DNA of 64,000 bases. Source: Pseudomonas viridiflava (GTDB taxonomy: Bacteria; Pseudomonadota; Gammaproteobacteria; Pseudomonadales; Pseudomonadaceae). The notes under the pieces were generated by a model that saw only the letters and a list, made by a program, of their open reading frames with translations, was not told the DNA's origin and ran no database searches. Of the stretch, positions 1 through 7,041 are shown one piece after another. Location: contig NZ_UTVH01000095.1 of assembly GCF_900585905.1 (NCBI RefSeq), positions 558,001-622,000 on the forward strand, given 5' to 3'. The translations under genes were made by a program, and so were the position numbers. Position 1 is the stretch's first letter; each line of letters opens with the position of its first letter.

Positions 1-597
1 CGCCGTGACATCGGCAGTGACAATGTTGCCCGCAGTGATTTCAGCGCGGCTGACGCGGCCGCTAATGGGCGCGGTGACGCGGGTGAAGCTCAGGTTCAGG
101 CGGGCCAGGTCAAGTTGCGCCTGAATGGCGGCGACACCGGCGCGGGCTTCCTGGGCATTGCTTGTACGCGATTCGGCAAGTTCGGCGGAAATGGCATTGT
201 TGGTGCGCAAGCGCTCGCCGCGCTGGGCTTCGTTATCAGTGCGCGAGGCGGTGGCACGAACCTGCTGCAACTGCGCTTCCAGGCGGCGGACTTCGGACTG
301 GAAGGGGCGAGGATCGATCTGGAACAACAGATCGCCTTTCTTCACCAGCGCGCCGTCGGTGAAGGCCACTGAGTCAATCTGACCGGAGACCCGCGGTCGG
401 ATTTCTACGGTTTCCGGCGCTTCCAGCCGCCCGGTAAACTCGTCCCACTCATTGACTGGCTGTTCGAGCACCTTTGCCACGCTTACTTTCGCGGCTGCTG
501 GAGCGACGGTCGCTTCGGGAGCTCCGCCACATGCGCTGATCACCACCAGCGCCAGAGCGGCGAGGGGGAAGCGCAATTGATTGATTGTCTGGGCCAT
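1..597 (-). CDS. RND efflux membrane-fusion (adaptor) lipoprotein, MexE/AcrA type, C-terminus outside the window
   Basis: Partial gene: only the first 199 codons lie in the window. The start is an ATG at 595-597 read leftwards. The N-terminus has a hydrophobic signal ending in a lipobox-like ISAC, so the mature protein is probably a periplasmic lipoprotein. Then come the adaptor hallmarks: the barrel/lipoyl segment with EFTGRLEAPETVEIRPRVSG, the KKGDLLFQIDPRPF hinge, a long helical hairpin rich in Ala, Gln and Arg, and the return strand FTRVTAPISGRVSRAEITAGN. In this family the protein links an inner-membrane RND pump to an outer-membrane channel. The wording of the conserved segments is closest to MexE-type adaptors (inference). 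The pump gene should lie off the left edge. Substrates cannot be read from this fragment. Confidence 0.85.
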   Translation of the reverse strand, partial: MAQTINQLRFPLAALALVVISACGGAPEATVAPAAAKVSVAKVLEQPVNEWDEFTGRLEAPETVEIRPRVSGQIDSVAFTDGALVKKGDLLFQIDPRPFQSEVRRLEAQLQQVRATASRTDNEAQRGERLRTNNAISAELAESRTSNAQEARAGVAAIQAQLDLARLNLSFTRVTAPISGRVSRAEITAGNIVTADVTA

Positions 598-803
598 GGA
601 AACATCCGCACATATTGTTGAGATGGGGCGGATTCTGTTCTGGGGGGTGGTATTGCACGAATCGAATGAAACAAAAGTTAATATCACCCGGAATGATAAT
701 GACAGTCTCTTCAATCGTAACAATTGATTGGGCGGGATAAGCGAGGTGATACGCGGGCGGCACGAAGGCCGTTGATGGGGTCGGTAAGACGGGACGAAGC
801 CGA

Positions 804-978
804 TGACGACCTGGGACCGGCTTTAGCCGGGAAGGCGGTGTGTCAGGCGAGACGCCATCGCTGCCTCGCGCTGCTCTAGAGCTCCTGCGGGGTGATAGTG
901 GATTTTGTAGGAGCAGCCGCAGGTTATGACGGCTGCGGAGGAGGTGTGTCAGGCACACCACCTCTGCAGCGTTGCTTC
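804..978. repeat. Two REP-type palindromic elements between the adaptor gene and ybiT
   Basis: The stretch 598-981 has no supportable gene. At about 804-855 there is a pseudomonad REP-like segment (ACCGGCTTTAGCCGG followed by GAAGGCGGTGTGTCAGGC). At 907-978 a second element begins GTAGGAGCAGCC and ends in a strong hairpin, GAGGAGGTGTG-TCAGG-CACACCACCTC. The second hairpin sits immediately after the ybiT stop codon on the minus strand and could also end or stabilise that transcript. The rest of the gap (598-800) is AT-richer and presumably holds the promoter of the efflux operon, including a short ATGATAATGA element that was not called as a Fur site. Confidence 0.6.
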
Positions 979-981
979 AGA

Positions 982-2571
982 TCAGAACACCACGCCCTGG
1001 CTGCGCAGGTAATCATCGTACGTACCGCTGAAATCGACTACGCCGCTTGGGCTCAGCTCGATAATGCGGGTGGCCAGCGATGACACGAATTCACGGTCGT
1101 GGCTGACGAAGATCAGCGTGCCCGGATAGTTCTCCAACGCGAGGTTCAGCGCCTCGATGGATTCCATGTCCAGGTGGTTGGTCGGCTCGTCCATGATCAA
1201 CACGTTCGGCTTTTGCAGGATCAGCTTGCCGAACAGCATGCGCCCTTGCTCACCACCGGAGATCACCTTGACCGACTTGAGGATTTCGTCGTTGGAGAAC
1301 AGCATCCGGCCCAGGGTGCCGCGTACCACTTGCTCGCCGCCCTGAGTCCACTGGCCCATCCAGTCGAACAGATTGCAGTCGTCTTCGAAATCATGGGCGT
1401 GGTCCTGAGCGTAGTAACCCAGCTCCGCTGCGTCGGTCCACTTCACGCTACCGGCATCCGGGGTCAGTTCGTTGACCAGAGTGCGCAGCAGGGTAGTCTT
1501 GCCGATGCCGTTCGGCCCGATGATCGCCACGCGCTCGCCGGCTTCAACCTGAAAGCTGAAATCCTTGAACAGCGGCTTGCCGTCGAAGCCCTTGGCCATG
1601 CGCTCGACAATAACGGCCTGGCGGTGCAGTTTTTTGGTCTGTTCGAAGCGGATGAACGGGCTGACCCGGCTCGAAGGCTTGACCTCGGCCAGCTGGATCT
1701 TGTCGATCGCCTTGGCGCGGGACGTGGCCTGTTTGGCTTTCGAGGCGTTGGCCGAGAAGCGGCTGACGAATGATTGCAGTTCGGAAATCTGTGCCTTCTT
1801 CTTGGCGTTGTCCGACAGCAACTGCTCGCGAGACTGTGTGGCAACCGTCATGTATTCGTCGTAGTTGCCCGGGAACAGGCGCAACTCGCCGTAATCCAGG
1901 TCAGCCATGTGGGTGCACACGCTGTTCAGGAAGTGACGGTCGTGAGAAATGATGATCATCAGGCTGTTGCGCTGGGTCAGGATATTTTCCAGCCAGCGAA
2001 TGGTATTGATGTCCAGGTGGTTGGTCGGTTCGTCGAGCAGCAGCACTTCCGGGTCCGAGAACAGAGCCTGAGCCAGCAGCACGCGCAGTTTCCAGCCTGG
2101 GGACACTTCGCTCATCGGGCCGTTGTGCTGTTCGATCCCGATACCCAGGCCCAGCAGCAACTCGCCAGCGCGAGACTCGGCGGTGTAGCCGTCCATTTCG
2201 GCGAATTCGGTTTCCAGCTCGGCAACCGCCATGCCGTCGTCTTCGGTCATTTCCGGCAACGAGTAGATGCGATCGCGCTCGGCCTTTACCTTCCACAGCT
2301 CTTCATGACCCATGATCACGGTATCGAGCACGCTGAAGTCTTCGTAGGCGAACTGGTCCTGGCGCAACTTGCCCAGACGCACGTTCGGCTCAAGCATCAC
2401 CTGCCCACCCGAAGGCTCCAGATCACCGCCCAGGATCTTCATGAAAGTGGATTTACCGCAGCCGTTGGCGCCGATCAGGCCGTAACGGTTACCGGCACCG
2501 AACTTGACCGAGACATTCTCGAACAGAGGTTTGGCGCCGAACTGCATGGTGATGTTTGCTGTGGAGATCAA
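982..2571 (-). CDS. ybiT: ABC-F family ATPase YbiT
   Basis: Soluble ABC-F protein of 529 residues, a class of ribosome-associated ATPases without membrane domains. Two nucleotide-binding domains are visible. The first has Walker A GANGCGKST near residue 35, the altered signature SPGWKLR typical of YbiT, and LLLDEPTNHLD. The second has GPNGIGKTT, SGGEQGRM and LIMDEPTNHLD. Between them is the charged linker (SRFSANASKAKQATSRAKAID) that reaches the ribosomal E site in this family. Length and motifs match E. coli YbiT almost throughout. The start is TTG at 2569-2571, preceded by AAAGGT at suitable spacing; no better ATG exists upstream. It is monocistronic. The exact role of YbiT in translation is not settled. 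Confidence 0.93.
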   Translation of the reverse strand: MISTANITMQFGAKPLFENVSVKFGAGNRYGLIGANGCGKSTFMKILGGDLEPSGGQVMLEPNVRLGKLRQDQFAYEDFSVLDTVIMGHEELWKVKAERDRIYSLPEMTEDDGMAVAELETEFAEMDGYTAESRAGELLLGLGIGIEQHNGPMSEVSPGWKLRVLLAQALFSDPEVLLLDEPTNHLDINTIRWLENILTQRNSLMIIISHDRHFLNSVCTHMADLDYGELRLFPGNYDEYMTVATQSREQLLSDNAKKKAQISELQSFVSRFSANASKAKQATSRAKAIDKIQLAEVKPSSRVSPFIRFEQTKKLHRQAVIVERMAKGFDGKPLFKDFSFQVEAGERVAIIGPNGIGKTTLLRTLVNELTPDAGSVKWTDAAELGYYAQDHAHDFEDDCNLFDWMGQWTQGGEQVVRGTLGRMLFSNDEILKSVKVISGGEQGRMLFGKLILQKPNVLIMDEPTNHLDMESIEALNLALENYPGTLIFVSHDREFVSSLATRIIELSPSGVVDFSGTYDDYLRSQGVVF

Positions 2572-2870
2572 TTACCGTACCTTTCAATAACTTGATGATG
2601 CTGATTGGATCTGGGCCATTCCGGGTCGACCGGCAGTACTTCTACTGCCCGCCGTGGTGCTCTCATTGAACCGTCGCGCATGGGTCAAAGGCAGCATCGG
2701 CACACAGTGGCCGAGCTGCCGAAACAGAAAATGCGGGGATTGATGCCAGACATTGCGCGCATTGTCGCATAGGAATGGAGACAGTTGTATGGCTGCGCGC
2801 TGGATCGACAAGGGATCACTGGCGATGGCGCCCCGATTCGGCGCCTGAATGTTGCGGGGATGACGCGACC
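2572..2870. other. Intergenic region without a supportable gene
   Basis: About 300 bases between ybiT and a small membrane-protein gene transcribed the same way. It contains short ORFs only, none with both a good SD and a plausible protein. A GGCGCC-N7-GGCGCC hairpin near 2826-2845 could weakly terminate the minus-strand small gene to its right. The ybiT promoter should be in the left part, but no clear -35/-10 pair was identified. Confidence 0.4.
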
Positions 2871-3050
2871 TTACAGGTGCGTAATCAACTGCATGACGGC
2901 CAGAGCAGCGGCGGCTGCGGCTGCACCTGCGACAAACGGCACCAGACCCACACGTGCAGCGAAGGACTCGCGGGTATTCATCTGGGCATCCAGCTGGGCC
3001 AGTTCACGACTCAACACGTCGCCTGACTTGCTGTTGCGGGTGGTTTTCAT
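2871..3050 (-). CDS. Small single-pass membrane protein, function unknown
   Basis: A 59-residue protein starting MKTTRNSKSGDVLSRELAQL. The ATG at 3048-3050 is chosen because GGAGAG lies just upstream on the minus strand; the frame is open further upstream but has no SD there. Residues 1-32 are polar and probably helical. Residues 38-57 are an Ala-rich hydrophobic segment (FVAGAAAAAAALAVMQL) expected to cross the inner membrane. No family was recognised. It lies next to another small minus-strand membrane protein at 3165-3359, and both have a polar helix followed by one C-terminal membrane segment. Confidence 0.6.
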   Translation of the reverse strand: MKTTRNSKSGDVLSRELAQLDAQMNTRESFAARVGLVPFVAGAAAAAAALAVMQLITHL

Positions 3051-3164
3051 CGAAAAATCTCTCCAATGGCTGGCTGGTCCGTCAGCGCCTGTGTCGCTAA
3101 TGTGTACTGATCGCGGGCAAAATTCAAGCATGAACGCTGTGCTTGCGCCGCCCGGCGGTCTGGG

Positions 3165-3359
3165 TCAAGCCTTGGACAACAGATTGATGATCGCGCTCGC
3201 CGCAGTGATCAGGCCGGCGCCGACCAGAAACGGATACCAGAACGCCTCGCGCTTGAGTTTTGTCTCTTCGGCAAGCAACTTGCGGGTTTCTGCCACCAGC
3301 TTGCGGCTTTCAATCTGCAGCTTTTCAAGCTCAAGGTATTCGCGTTCATCCTGCAACAT
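3165..3359 (-). CDS. Small protein with a coiled-coil N-terminus and one C-terminal membrane segment
   Basis: A 64-residue protein beginning MLQDEREYLELEKLQIESRK. Residues 3-38 are strongly charged with a heptad-like pattern (LELEKLQIESRKLVAETRKLLAEETKL written as consecutive turns), suggesting a coiled coil. Residues 41-60 (WYPFLVGAGLITAASAIINL) form one likely transmembrane helix, giving a tail-anchored layout. The start ATG is at 3357-3359. No function is recognised; similar short coiled-coil/TM proteins are common in pseudomonads as unannotated genes. It is transcribed away from the hemerythrin gene that begins at 3526. Confidence 0.6.
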   Translation of the reverse strand: MLQDEREYLELEKLQIESRKLVAETRKLLAEETKLKREAFWYPFLVGAGLITAASAIINLLSKA

Positions 3360-3525
3360 CGGAGTGCCTGTGAAAGTGCGCGGCGGTCGGGTCGCACACA
3401 GAGTGGCGACTTATGCGCCGGGCCGCAACCGCTGCCGTCAGTACTGCGTTGAACCGTCGTTCGGCGCCAGTTGTCTAGGTAACCGTAGCTTCCGCATCCG
3501 GAGGCCTGTCAGCGGAGTACAACCC

Positions 3526-3969
3526 TTGAATATTTTTGAAGCCCTGCGCGAAAGTCACGATCGTCAGCGTCGTTATGCGGAGATTCTGGTGCAGACCAGC
3601 GGCGACAGCGCCGAACGCGTTGAAGCCTACAAGCAGCTCAAAGCCGAGCTTCAGGCCCATGAAACCGCTGAAGAGCGCTGCTTTTATATCCCCTTGATGG
3701 CCCACGACAATGGCATCGATCTGAGTCGCCATGCGATTTCCGAGCACCATGAAATGGACGAGATGATGGAAACCCTCGACGAGACTGAAATGTCGAGTGC
3801 GAGCTGGTTGGCGACGGCTAAAAAGTTGTCCGAGAAAGTGCATCATCACCTTAAAGAAGAAGAGCAGAAGTTCTTCCAGGCTGCTGGCAAGCTACTTGGC
3901 GAAGAACAGAAGCAAACGCTGGCCACTGAATACGTCAAGGAATATGAAGAGCAGCTCGCTGTTGCCTGA
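3526..3969 (+). CDS. Hemerythrin HHE-domain protein
   Basis: A 147-residue cytoplasmic protein made of one hemerythrin/HHE cation-binding four-helix bundle. The diiron ligands are visible in order: His in ESHDRQRRYAE (about residue 10), HETAEE (about 46), EHHEMDEMMETLDE (about 75-88) and HHHLKEEEQKF (about 107-116). Members bind a diiron centre and act in oxygen or nitric-oxide sensing or iron handling; which applies here cannot be said. The start is taken as TTG at 3526-3528, giving MNIFEALRESHDRQ, because GGAG lies nine bases upstream and the homologous part begins there. The same frame is open far upstream, but that part lacks hemerythrin similarity and overlaps minus-strand genes. Confidence 0.85.
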   Translation: MNIFEALRESHDRQRRYAEILVQTSGDSAERVEAYKQLKAELQAHETAEERCFYIPLMAHDNGIDLSRHAISEHHEMDEMMETLDETEMSSASWLATAKKLSEKVHHHLKEEEQKFFQAAGKLLGEEQKQTLATEYVKEYEEQLAVA

Positions 3970-4044
3970 TATCCGGCAAAGCGTGTATTGCCCCGGCCAG
4001 CACCTGGCCGGTGTAAACTCGGTGTCTTTGCCTTCGGGAACGAT

Positions 4045-4389
4045 ATGAAGCTTCTAGTCTCGGCCATAGCGGCGATTGTGCTGGTGGGATGTACATCACC
4101 TTCTAACCATGCGCGTCTGGCGGGTCCATACAAGACCTACACCAGCCACAAGACGGCCCTGGTGGTTGCTCAGTGCATTGAATACTCGTGGCAGGACGAG
4201 GCCATGCTGGGTCGCGAAGCCGAGGCTTTCATGCAGACAGGCAAAGATGGCTTCACGGTCTATAACACCGGTGCCGAGTTCTTCGTCGATGTGAAAAACC
4301 GAGCGGGCGGGGCGGATGTCAGCTATTACGCGCCAGCGTCGGATACCTCGACGGAGCGACGTGGCGCAGCATTGGCGACCTGCCTGTAG
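4045..4389 (+). CDS. Small putative lipoprotein, function unknown
   Basis: A 114-residue protein starting MKLLVSAIAAIVLVGCTSPS. The signal peptide ends in the lipobox LVGC with Cys16, so the product should be lipid-anchored in the envelope. The mature part contains two further cysteines (AQCIEYSW and ATCL at the C-terminus) that could pair. Its middle is compact, without repeats. No family name is given with confidence. The ATG at 4045 is preferred to an in-frame upstream start at 3988 because it begins the signal peptide directly. It follows the hemerythrin gene by 75 bases on the same strand. Confidence 0.7.
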   Translation: MKLLVSAIAAIVLVGCTSPSNHARLAGPYKTYTSHKTALVVAQCIEYSWQDEAMLGREAEAFMQTGKDGFTVYNTGAEFFVDVKNRAGGADVSYYAPASDTSTERRGAALATCL

Positions 4390-4412
4390 AGCATTTGCCT
4401 GGCTCAATACCG

Positions 4413-4438
4413 CTTTCGTGAGCAAGCTCACTCCCACC
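4413..4438 (-). repeat. REP palindrome, inverted copy
   Basis: TTTCGTGAGCAAGCTCACTC followed by CCACC is the reverse complement of the standard Pseudomonas REP core (GTGGGAGTGAGCTTGCTCACGAAA). It is the left partner of an inverted pair whose right partner is at 4782-4806, the two enclosing the microsatellite array. Confidence 0.75.
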
Positions 4439-4446
4439 TAAGTGCG

Positions 4447-4730
4447 GTAACCCATCAAGATTGGCTGGCTGTGGCTGTGGCTGTGGCTGTGGCTGTGGCT
4501 GTGGCTGTGGCTGTGGCTTTTGCTTTGGTGCCTTTGATTTTGTGGGAGAGCAGAGTACCCCATCAAAATTGAATGGCTTGGCTTGGCTTGGCTTGGCTTG
4601 GCTTGGCTTGGCTGTGGGTTTTGCTTTGGCCTTTGATTTTGTGGGAGAGCAGAGTACCCCATCAAAATTGAATGGCTTTGGCTTTGGCTTTGGCTTTGGC
4701 TTTGGCTTTGGCTTTGGCTTTGGCTCTAGG
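4447..4730. repeat. Composite minisatellite carrying three different G+T-rich microsatellite tracts
   Basis: Three pure short-repeat tracts follow one another: eight copies of GGCTGT at 4467-4514, seven copies of GGCTT at 4575-4609, and eight copies of GGCTTT at 4674-4721. They are separated by a near-identical spacer of about 49 bases present at 4531-4579 and again at 4630-4678 (offset 99 bases), with core GTGGGAGAGCAGAGTACCCC then ATCAAAATTGAATGGC. A diverged third copy of the spacer end is at 4447-4466. Thus the unit is an approximately 100-base minisatellite whose microsatellite differs from unit to unit. ORFs through it on both strands encode only dipeptide repeats and are not believed to be genes. 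Confidence 0.85.
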
Positions 4731-4781
4731 TTTTGCTGTGGAGTTGGGTTTGGGTTTGGCTGTGGACTTTGCTTTTGCTTT

Positions 4782-4806
4782 TGTGGGAGCGAGCTTGCTC
4801 GCGAAA
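4782..4806 (+). repeat. REP palindrome, direct copy
   Basis: TGTGGGAGCGAGCTTGCTCG then CGAAA, a standard Pseudomonas REP core. It is inverted relative to the copy at 4413-4438; together they bracket about 340 bases of repeat DNA, an enlarged REPIN-like arrangement. Confidence 0.75.
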
Positions 4807-4825
4807 ACTGCATTCATGACCTCAA

Positions 4826-4862
4826 TAAAAAGGCCCGACAGATAACTGTCAGGCCTGTTTTG
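4826..4862 (-). terminator. Intrinsic terminator downstream of the secreted-protein gene
   Basis: Imperfect stem AGGCCCGACAG / CTGTCAGGCCT (4831-4855) with a four-base loop and one mismatch. On the minus strand it is followed by TTTTATTG, and on the plus strand by GTTTTG, so it may act in both directions. It lies 37 bases past the stop of the gene at 4899-5228. Confidence 0.65.
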
Positions 4863-4898
4863 TTCGCGATCAATCACACTGGGCGAAAGCCTGTCTGA

Positions 4899-5228
4899 TC
4901 AATTGTCGGGCGAACCGGACGCACTGCCGCCGGTGCCGTTCGGACCGTTCTTGTTCGGGCCGCCGGTTTTACCCACTGCGCCGCCGGTAATTCCACCGTC
5001 GGCAGATCCGCCAGCGCCATTATCGGAGCTGCGGCCATGGGCGTCAGCCTTGGTCTTGCTTGGCTTCGTTGCGTGGGTGCCGTCCGGCTGCATGCCAGCG
5101 CTAGTGTGTTTGCCACCGGTTTGAGGATCGATCGGACCGGTGCTCGACTCGCCCGCAGCAAACGCAGATCCGAACGATATAGAAAGCAGGCCTGCAAGCA
5201 AAAGGCTAGTCGTCTTTGACTTCATCAT
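4899..5228 (-). CDS. Small secreted Gly/Ser/Asn-rich protein, function unknown
   Basis: A 109-residue protein with a clear Sec signal peptide, MMKSKTTSLLLAGLLSISFG then SAFA-A, cleaved about residue 25. The mature part is low in hydrophobic residues and rich in Gly, Ser, Thr, Asn and Pro (SSDNGAGGSADGGITGGAVG; PNKNGPNGTGGSASGSPDN), so it is probably disordered or periplasmic/extracellular. GGAGA precedes the tandem ATGs (5226-5228 and 5223-5225); either could be used. No enzyme motif or known family is seen. It stands alone, with a terminator immediately downstream. Confidence 0.65.
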   Translation of the reverse strand: MMKSKTTSLLLAGLLSISFGSAFAAGESSTGPIDPQTGGKHTSAGMQPDGTHATKPSKTKADAHGRSSDNGAGGSADGGITGGAVGKTGGPNKNGPNGTGGSASGSPDN

Positions 5229-5327
5229 GGTGCGTCTCCAATTATGTGGACGTTACCTGACATTGGTCAGCCAGACCCCCAAAAGGGTGCCGTAGCTGGC
5301 GACGAACGGTCATTATTTACACTTCGC

Positions 5328-5657
5328 TCAGGGCTTCAAGCCGTTGAGTTCGCAATAGGCGGCCCAGTCCATGCTGGCCATCTGCGCTACCTCCTTGTGC
5401 ACCTCCCGGCGTTGTGTTTCGTACTCTTCAACGGATGCCGAGGTCAGCTGCAGGGTCAATTCCCAGGCAAATACGCCTTGGTGTTCAGCCTCTTCTTCGA
5501 ATGCCTGATGCAGACACTCTTGCCGATACTCCTCGCGAGACAGCCCTGCTGCCTGGGCCGCCAGGGGGTTGAGATGGTCCAGCTGCTCTTGCAGTTCGGG
5601 ACGCTGCGCCAGGAATTTATCCAGCGCTGCCTGATGGGGATGTTCTGCCGAAGCCAT
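5328..5657 (-). CDS. Uncharacterised soluble protein, possibly the DUF6388 family
   Basis: A 109-residue acidic, helical protein beginning MASAEHPHQAALDKFLAQRP. The ATG at 5655-5657 is chosen because AAAGGAGAA lies directly upstream, although the frame is open to 5714. The sequence has the pattern AAGLSREEYRQECLHQAFEEEAEHQ in the middle and ends in WAAYCELNGLKP. It has no signal peptide or membrane segment. Small proteins of this kind are widespread in Pseudomonas without a known role; the DUF6388 assignment is from memory of such sequences and is tentative. It is divergent from the RidA operon. Confidence 0.6.
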   Translation of the reverse strand: MASAEHPHQAALDKFLAQRPELQEQLDHLNPLAAQAAGLSREEYRQECLHQAFEEEAEHQGVFAWELTLQLTSASVEEYETQRREVHKEVAQMASMDWAAYCELNGLKP

Positions 5658-5853
5658 TGCTTCTCCTTTGAGATAACCGGGCGAATCTGACCAGTACCGC
5701 GTCATGGTCCGCATTTAGGCAGTCGATGATACGCCTCGGTTCTTTTTCCTGCAGCGCTATGGCAGACTCAGAATCATTGTCCGATGTAGCGTTTAGTCGT
5801 CCGCTATAACGGAATGCTAACGAGTATCAGCGACGGTCGAGAGGAGAAACCCC

Positions 5854-6252
5854 ATGAGCATTGTTCGTTATGGCGCTGGAAGCGTAGCCGGAGGCGGGCA
5901 GCCGCGCCCTTTCGCCCGAGCGGTTGAGGCCGATGGCTGGCTCCATGTGTCAGGACAGGTGCCGGCGGAGGATGGCGAGATCATTAACGGCGGCATCATT
6001 GAACAGACACGCAAGACTCTGGAAAACCTGGTGGCCATTCTGCACGAGGCCGGTTATGGCCTGGAGGACGTGGTGCGAGTAGGGGTCTGGCTCGAAGATC
6101 CGCGGGACTTCTGGAGCTTCAACAAGGTGTTCGGCGAATACTTCACGCCCGAGCACGCACCGGCCAGAGCCTGTGTGCAGGCAAGCATGATGGTGGACTG
6201 CAAGGTCGAGATCGACTGCATCGCCTACAAGAAAAACCGTAATCACCCATGA
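5854..6252 (+). CDS. RidA/YjgF/UK114-family protein, probable enamine/imine deaminase
   Basis: A 132-residue protein covering the whole RidA fold. The conserved Arg that binds the carboxylate of the imine substrate is present in APARACVQ (Arg105, matching the classical position), and GQVP and DVVRVGVWL fit the trimer core. RidA proteins hydrolyse reactive 2-aminoacrylate-type intermediates released by PLP-dependent deaminases, which fits the deaminase two genes downstream. The start ATG has GAGGAG nine bases upstream. It is the first gene of a four-gene plus-strand operon. An imperfect palindrome, TCCGCTATAACGGA at 5800-5813, lies in the upstream gap and could be the operator for the IclR regulator encoded next (inference). 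Confidence 0.85.
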   Translation: MSIVRYGAGSVAGGGQPRPFARAVEADGWLHVSGQVPAEDGEIINGGIIEQTRKTLENLVAILHEAGYGLEDVVRVGVWLEDPRDFWSFNKVFGEYFTPEHAPARACVQASMMVDCKVEIDCIAYKKNRNHP

Positions 6253-7013
6253 GCGAAGACACCACCAAACGCCGTGCGCGCGGGCTTGATCGGGCATTCG
6301 ATATTCTCGATTATCTGCGCGAGACCGGGCGACCCATGCGCGCCAGTGAAATCGCCAGCGGCATTGGCGGCCCGAAATCCACGGTCTACGAACTGGTCGC
6401 GACGCTGCTTGAACGGCGTGTGCTGGAGGCGGTGGGCACGGCAGGGCAGGTGTATCTCGGGCGCCAATTGTATTTCCTCGGCCAGGCGCACTTGCGGCAC
6501 TTCGATCTCACCCGCGAGGCGCAGGCGAGCCTGGATGAAATTGTCAGGCTGACCCGTGAGACCGCGCAGATGTGCCTGCTCAATGGGCGCAAGTACACGG
6601 TGGCGCTGATGAAGGAGGGCGACCGGCATTTCCGGATTTCGTCCGATATCGGCGAGAAGGCGCCGATCCCCTGGACCGCTTCAGGGCGGCTGTTACTCGG
6701 CCATTTGAGCGATGAGGAGATCGCCGCATTGATTGATGAGCAAGATTTCATCCTGCCCGATGGGCAGCGCCTGCCGCTTGAGACGTTCATTGCCGAAACT
6801 CGCCAAGCCAGACAGGCAGGTTTCTTTTCCTTTGACAGTGTGGCTGACACCTTCACCCACTGCTTTGCCGCAGCGGTACGTGACAGCCAGAGCGTCTGCG
6901 TGGCAACGCTGTGCATTGTGGCGCCGCGCGCCGACGCCCAGACCCACTACGCTCATTATCGCAACGTCCTGATTGAATGCGCTGACGCCCTGGCGCGGCG
7001 CATCAATCCCTGA
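6249..7013 (+). CDS. IclR-family transcriptional regulator
   Basis: A 254-residue regulator. Residues 12-70 form the winged helix-turn-helix (LDRAFDILDYLRETGRPMRA, then SEIASGIGGPKSTVYELVATLL). The rest is the GAF-like effector domain with the usual TAQMCLLNGRKYTVALMKEG and WTASGRLLLGHLSDEE segments. The start overlaps the ridA stop by four bases (ATGA), so the two are translationally coupled. IclR proteins usually control the catabolic genes beside them, here the deaminase and sugar kinase downstream. The effector is not predictable from sequence. Confidence 0.88.
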   Translation: MSEDTTKRRARGLDRAFDILDYLRETGRPMRASEIASGIGGPKSTVYELVATLLERRVLEAVGTAGQVYLGRQLYFLGQAHLRHFDLTREAQASLDEIVRLTRETAQMCLLNGRKYTVALMKEGDRHFRISSDIGEKAPIPWTASGRLLLGHLSDEEIAALIDEQDFILPDGQRLPLETFIAETRQARQAGFFSFDSVADTFTHCFAAAVRDSQSVCVATLCIVAPRADAQTHYAHYRNVLIECADALARRINP

Positions 7014-7041
7014 CAACAGGCCAACCCGAAGGAGGCGCAAC

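Noticed and set aside
685..705. ATGATAATGACA resembling part of a Fur box upstream of the efflux adaptor
   Set aside because: Only one half of the consensus is present and efflux adaptors are not usual Fur targets.
2785..3525. N-terminal extension of the hemerythrin reading frame
   Set aside because: It overlaps two minus-strand small genes, has no hemerythrin similarity, and a TTG with an SD exists at 3526.
4467..4721. Possible CRISPR array
   Set aside because: Repeats are five to six bases with no unique spacers, and there are no cas genes.
4319..4898. Long ORFs on both strands through the microsatellite array, encoding Gly-Cys/Gly-Phe or Pro-Gln/Pro-Lys repeats
   Set aside because: They are translations of simple repeats, lack SD sequences and extend into REP and terminator DNA.
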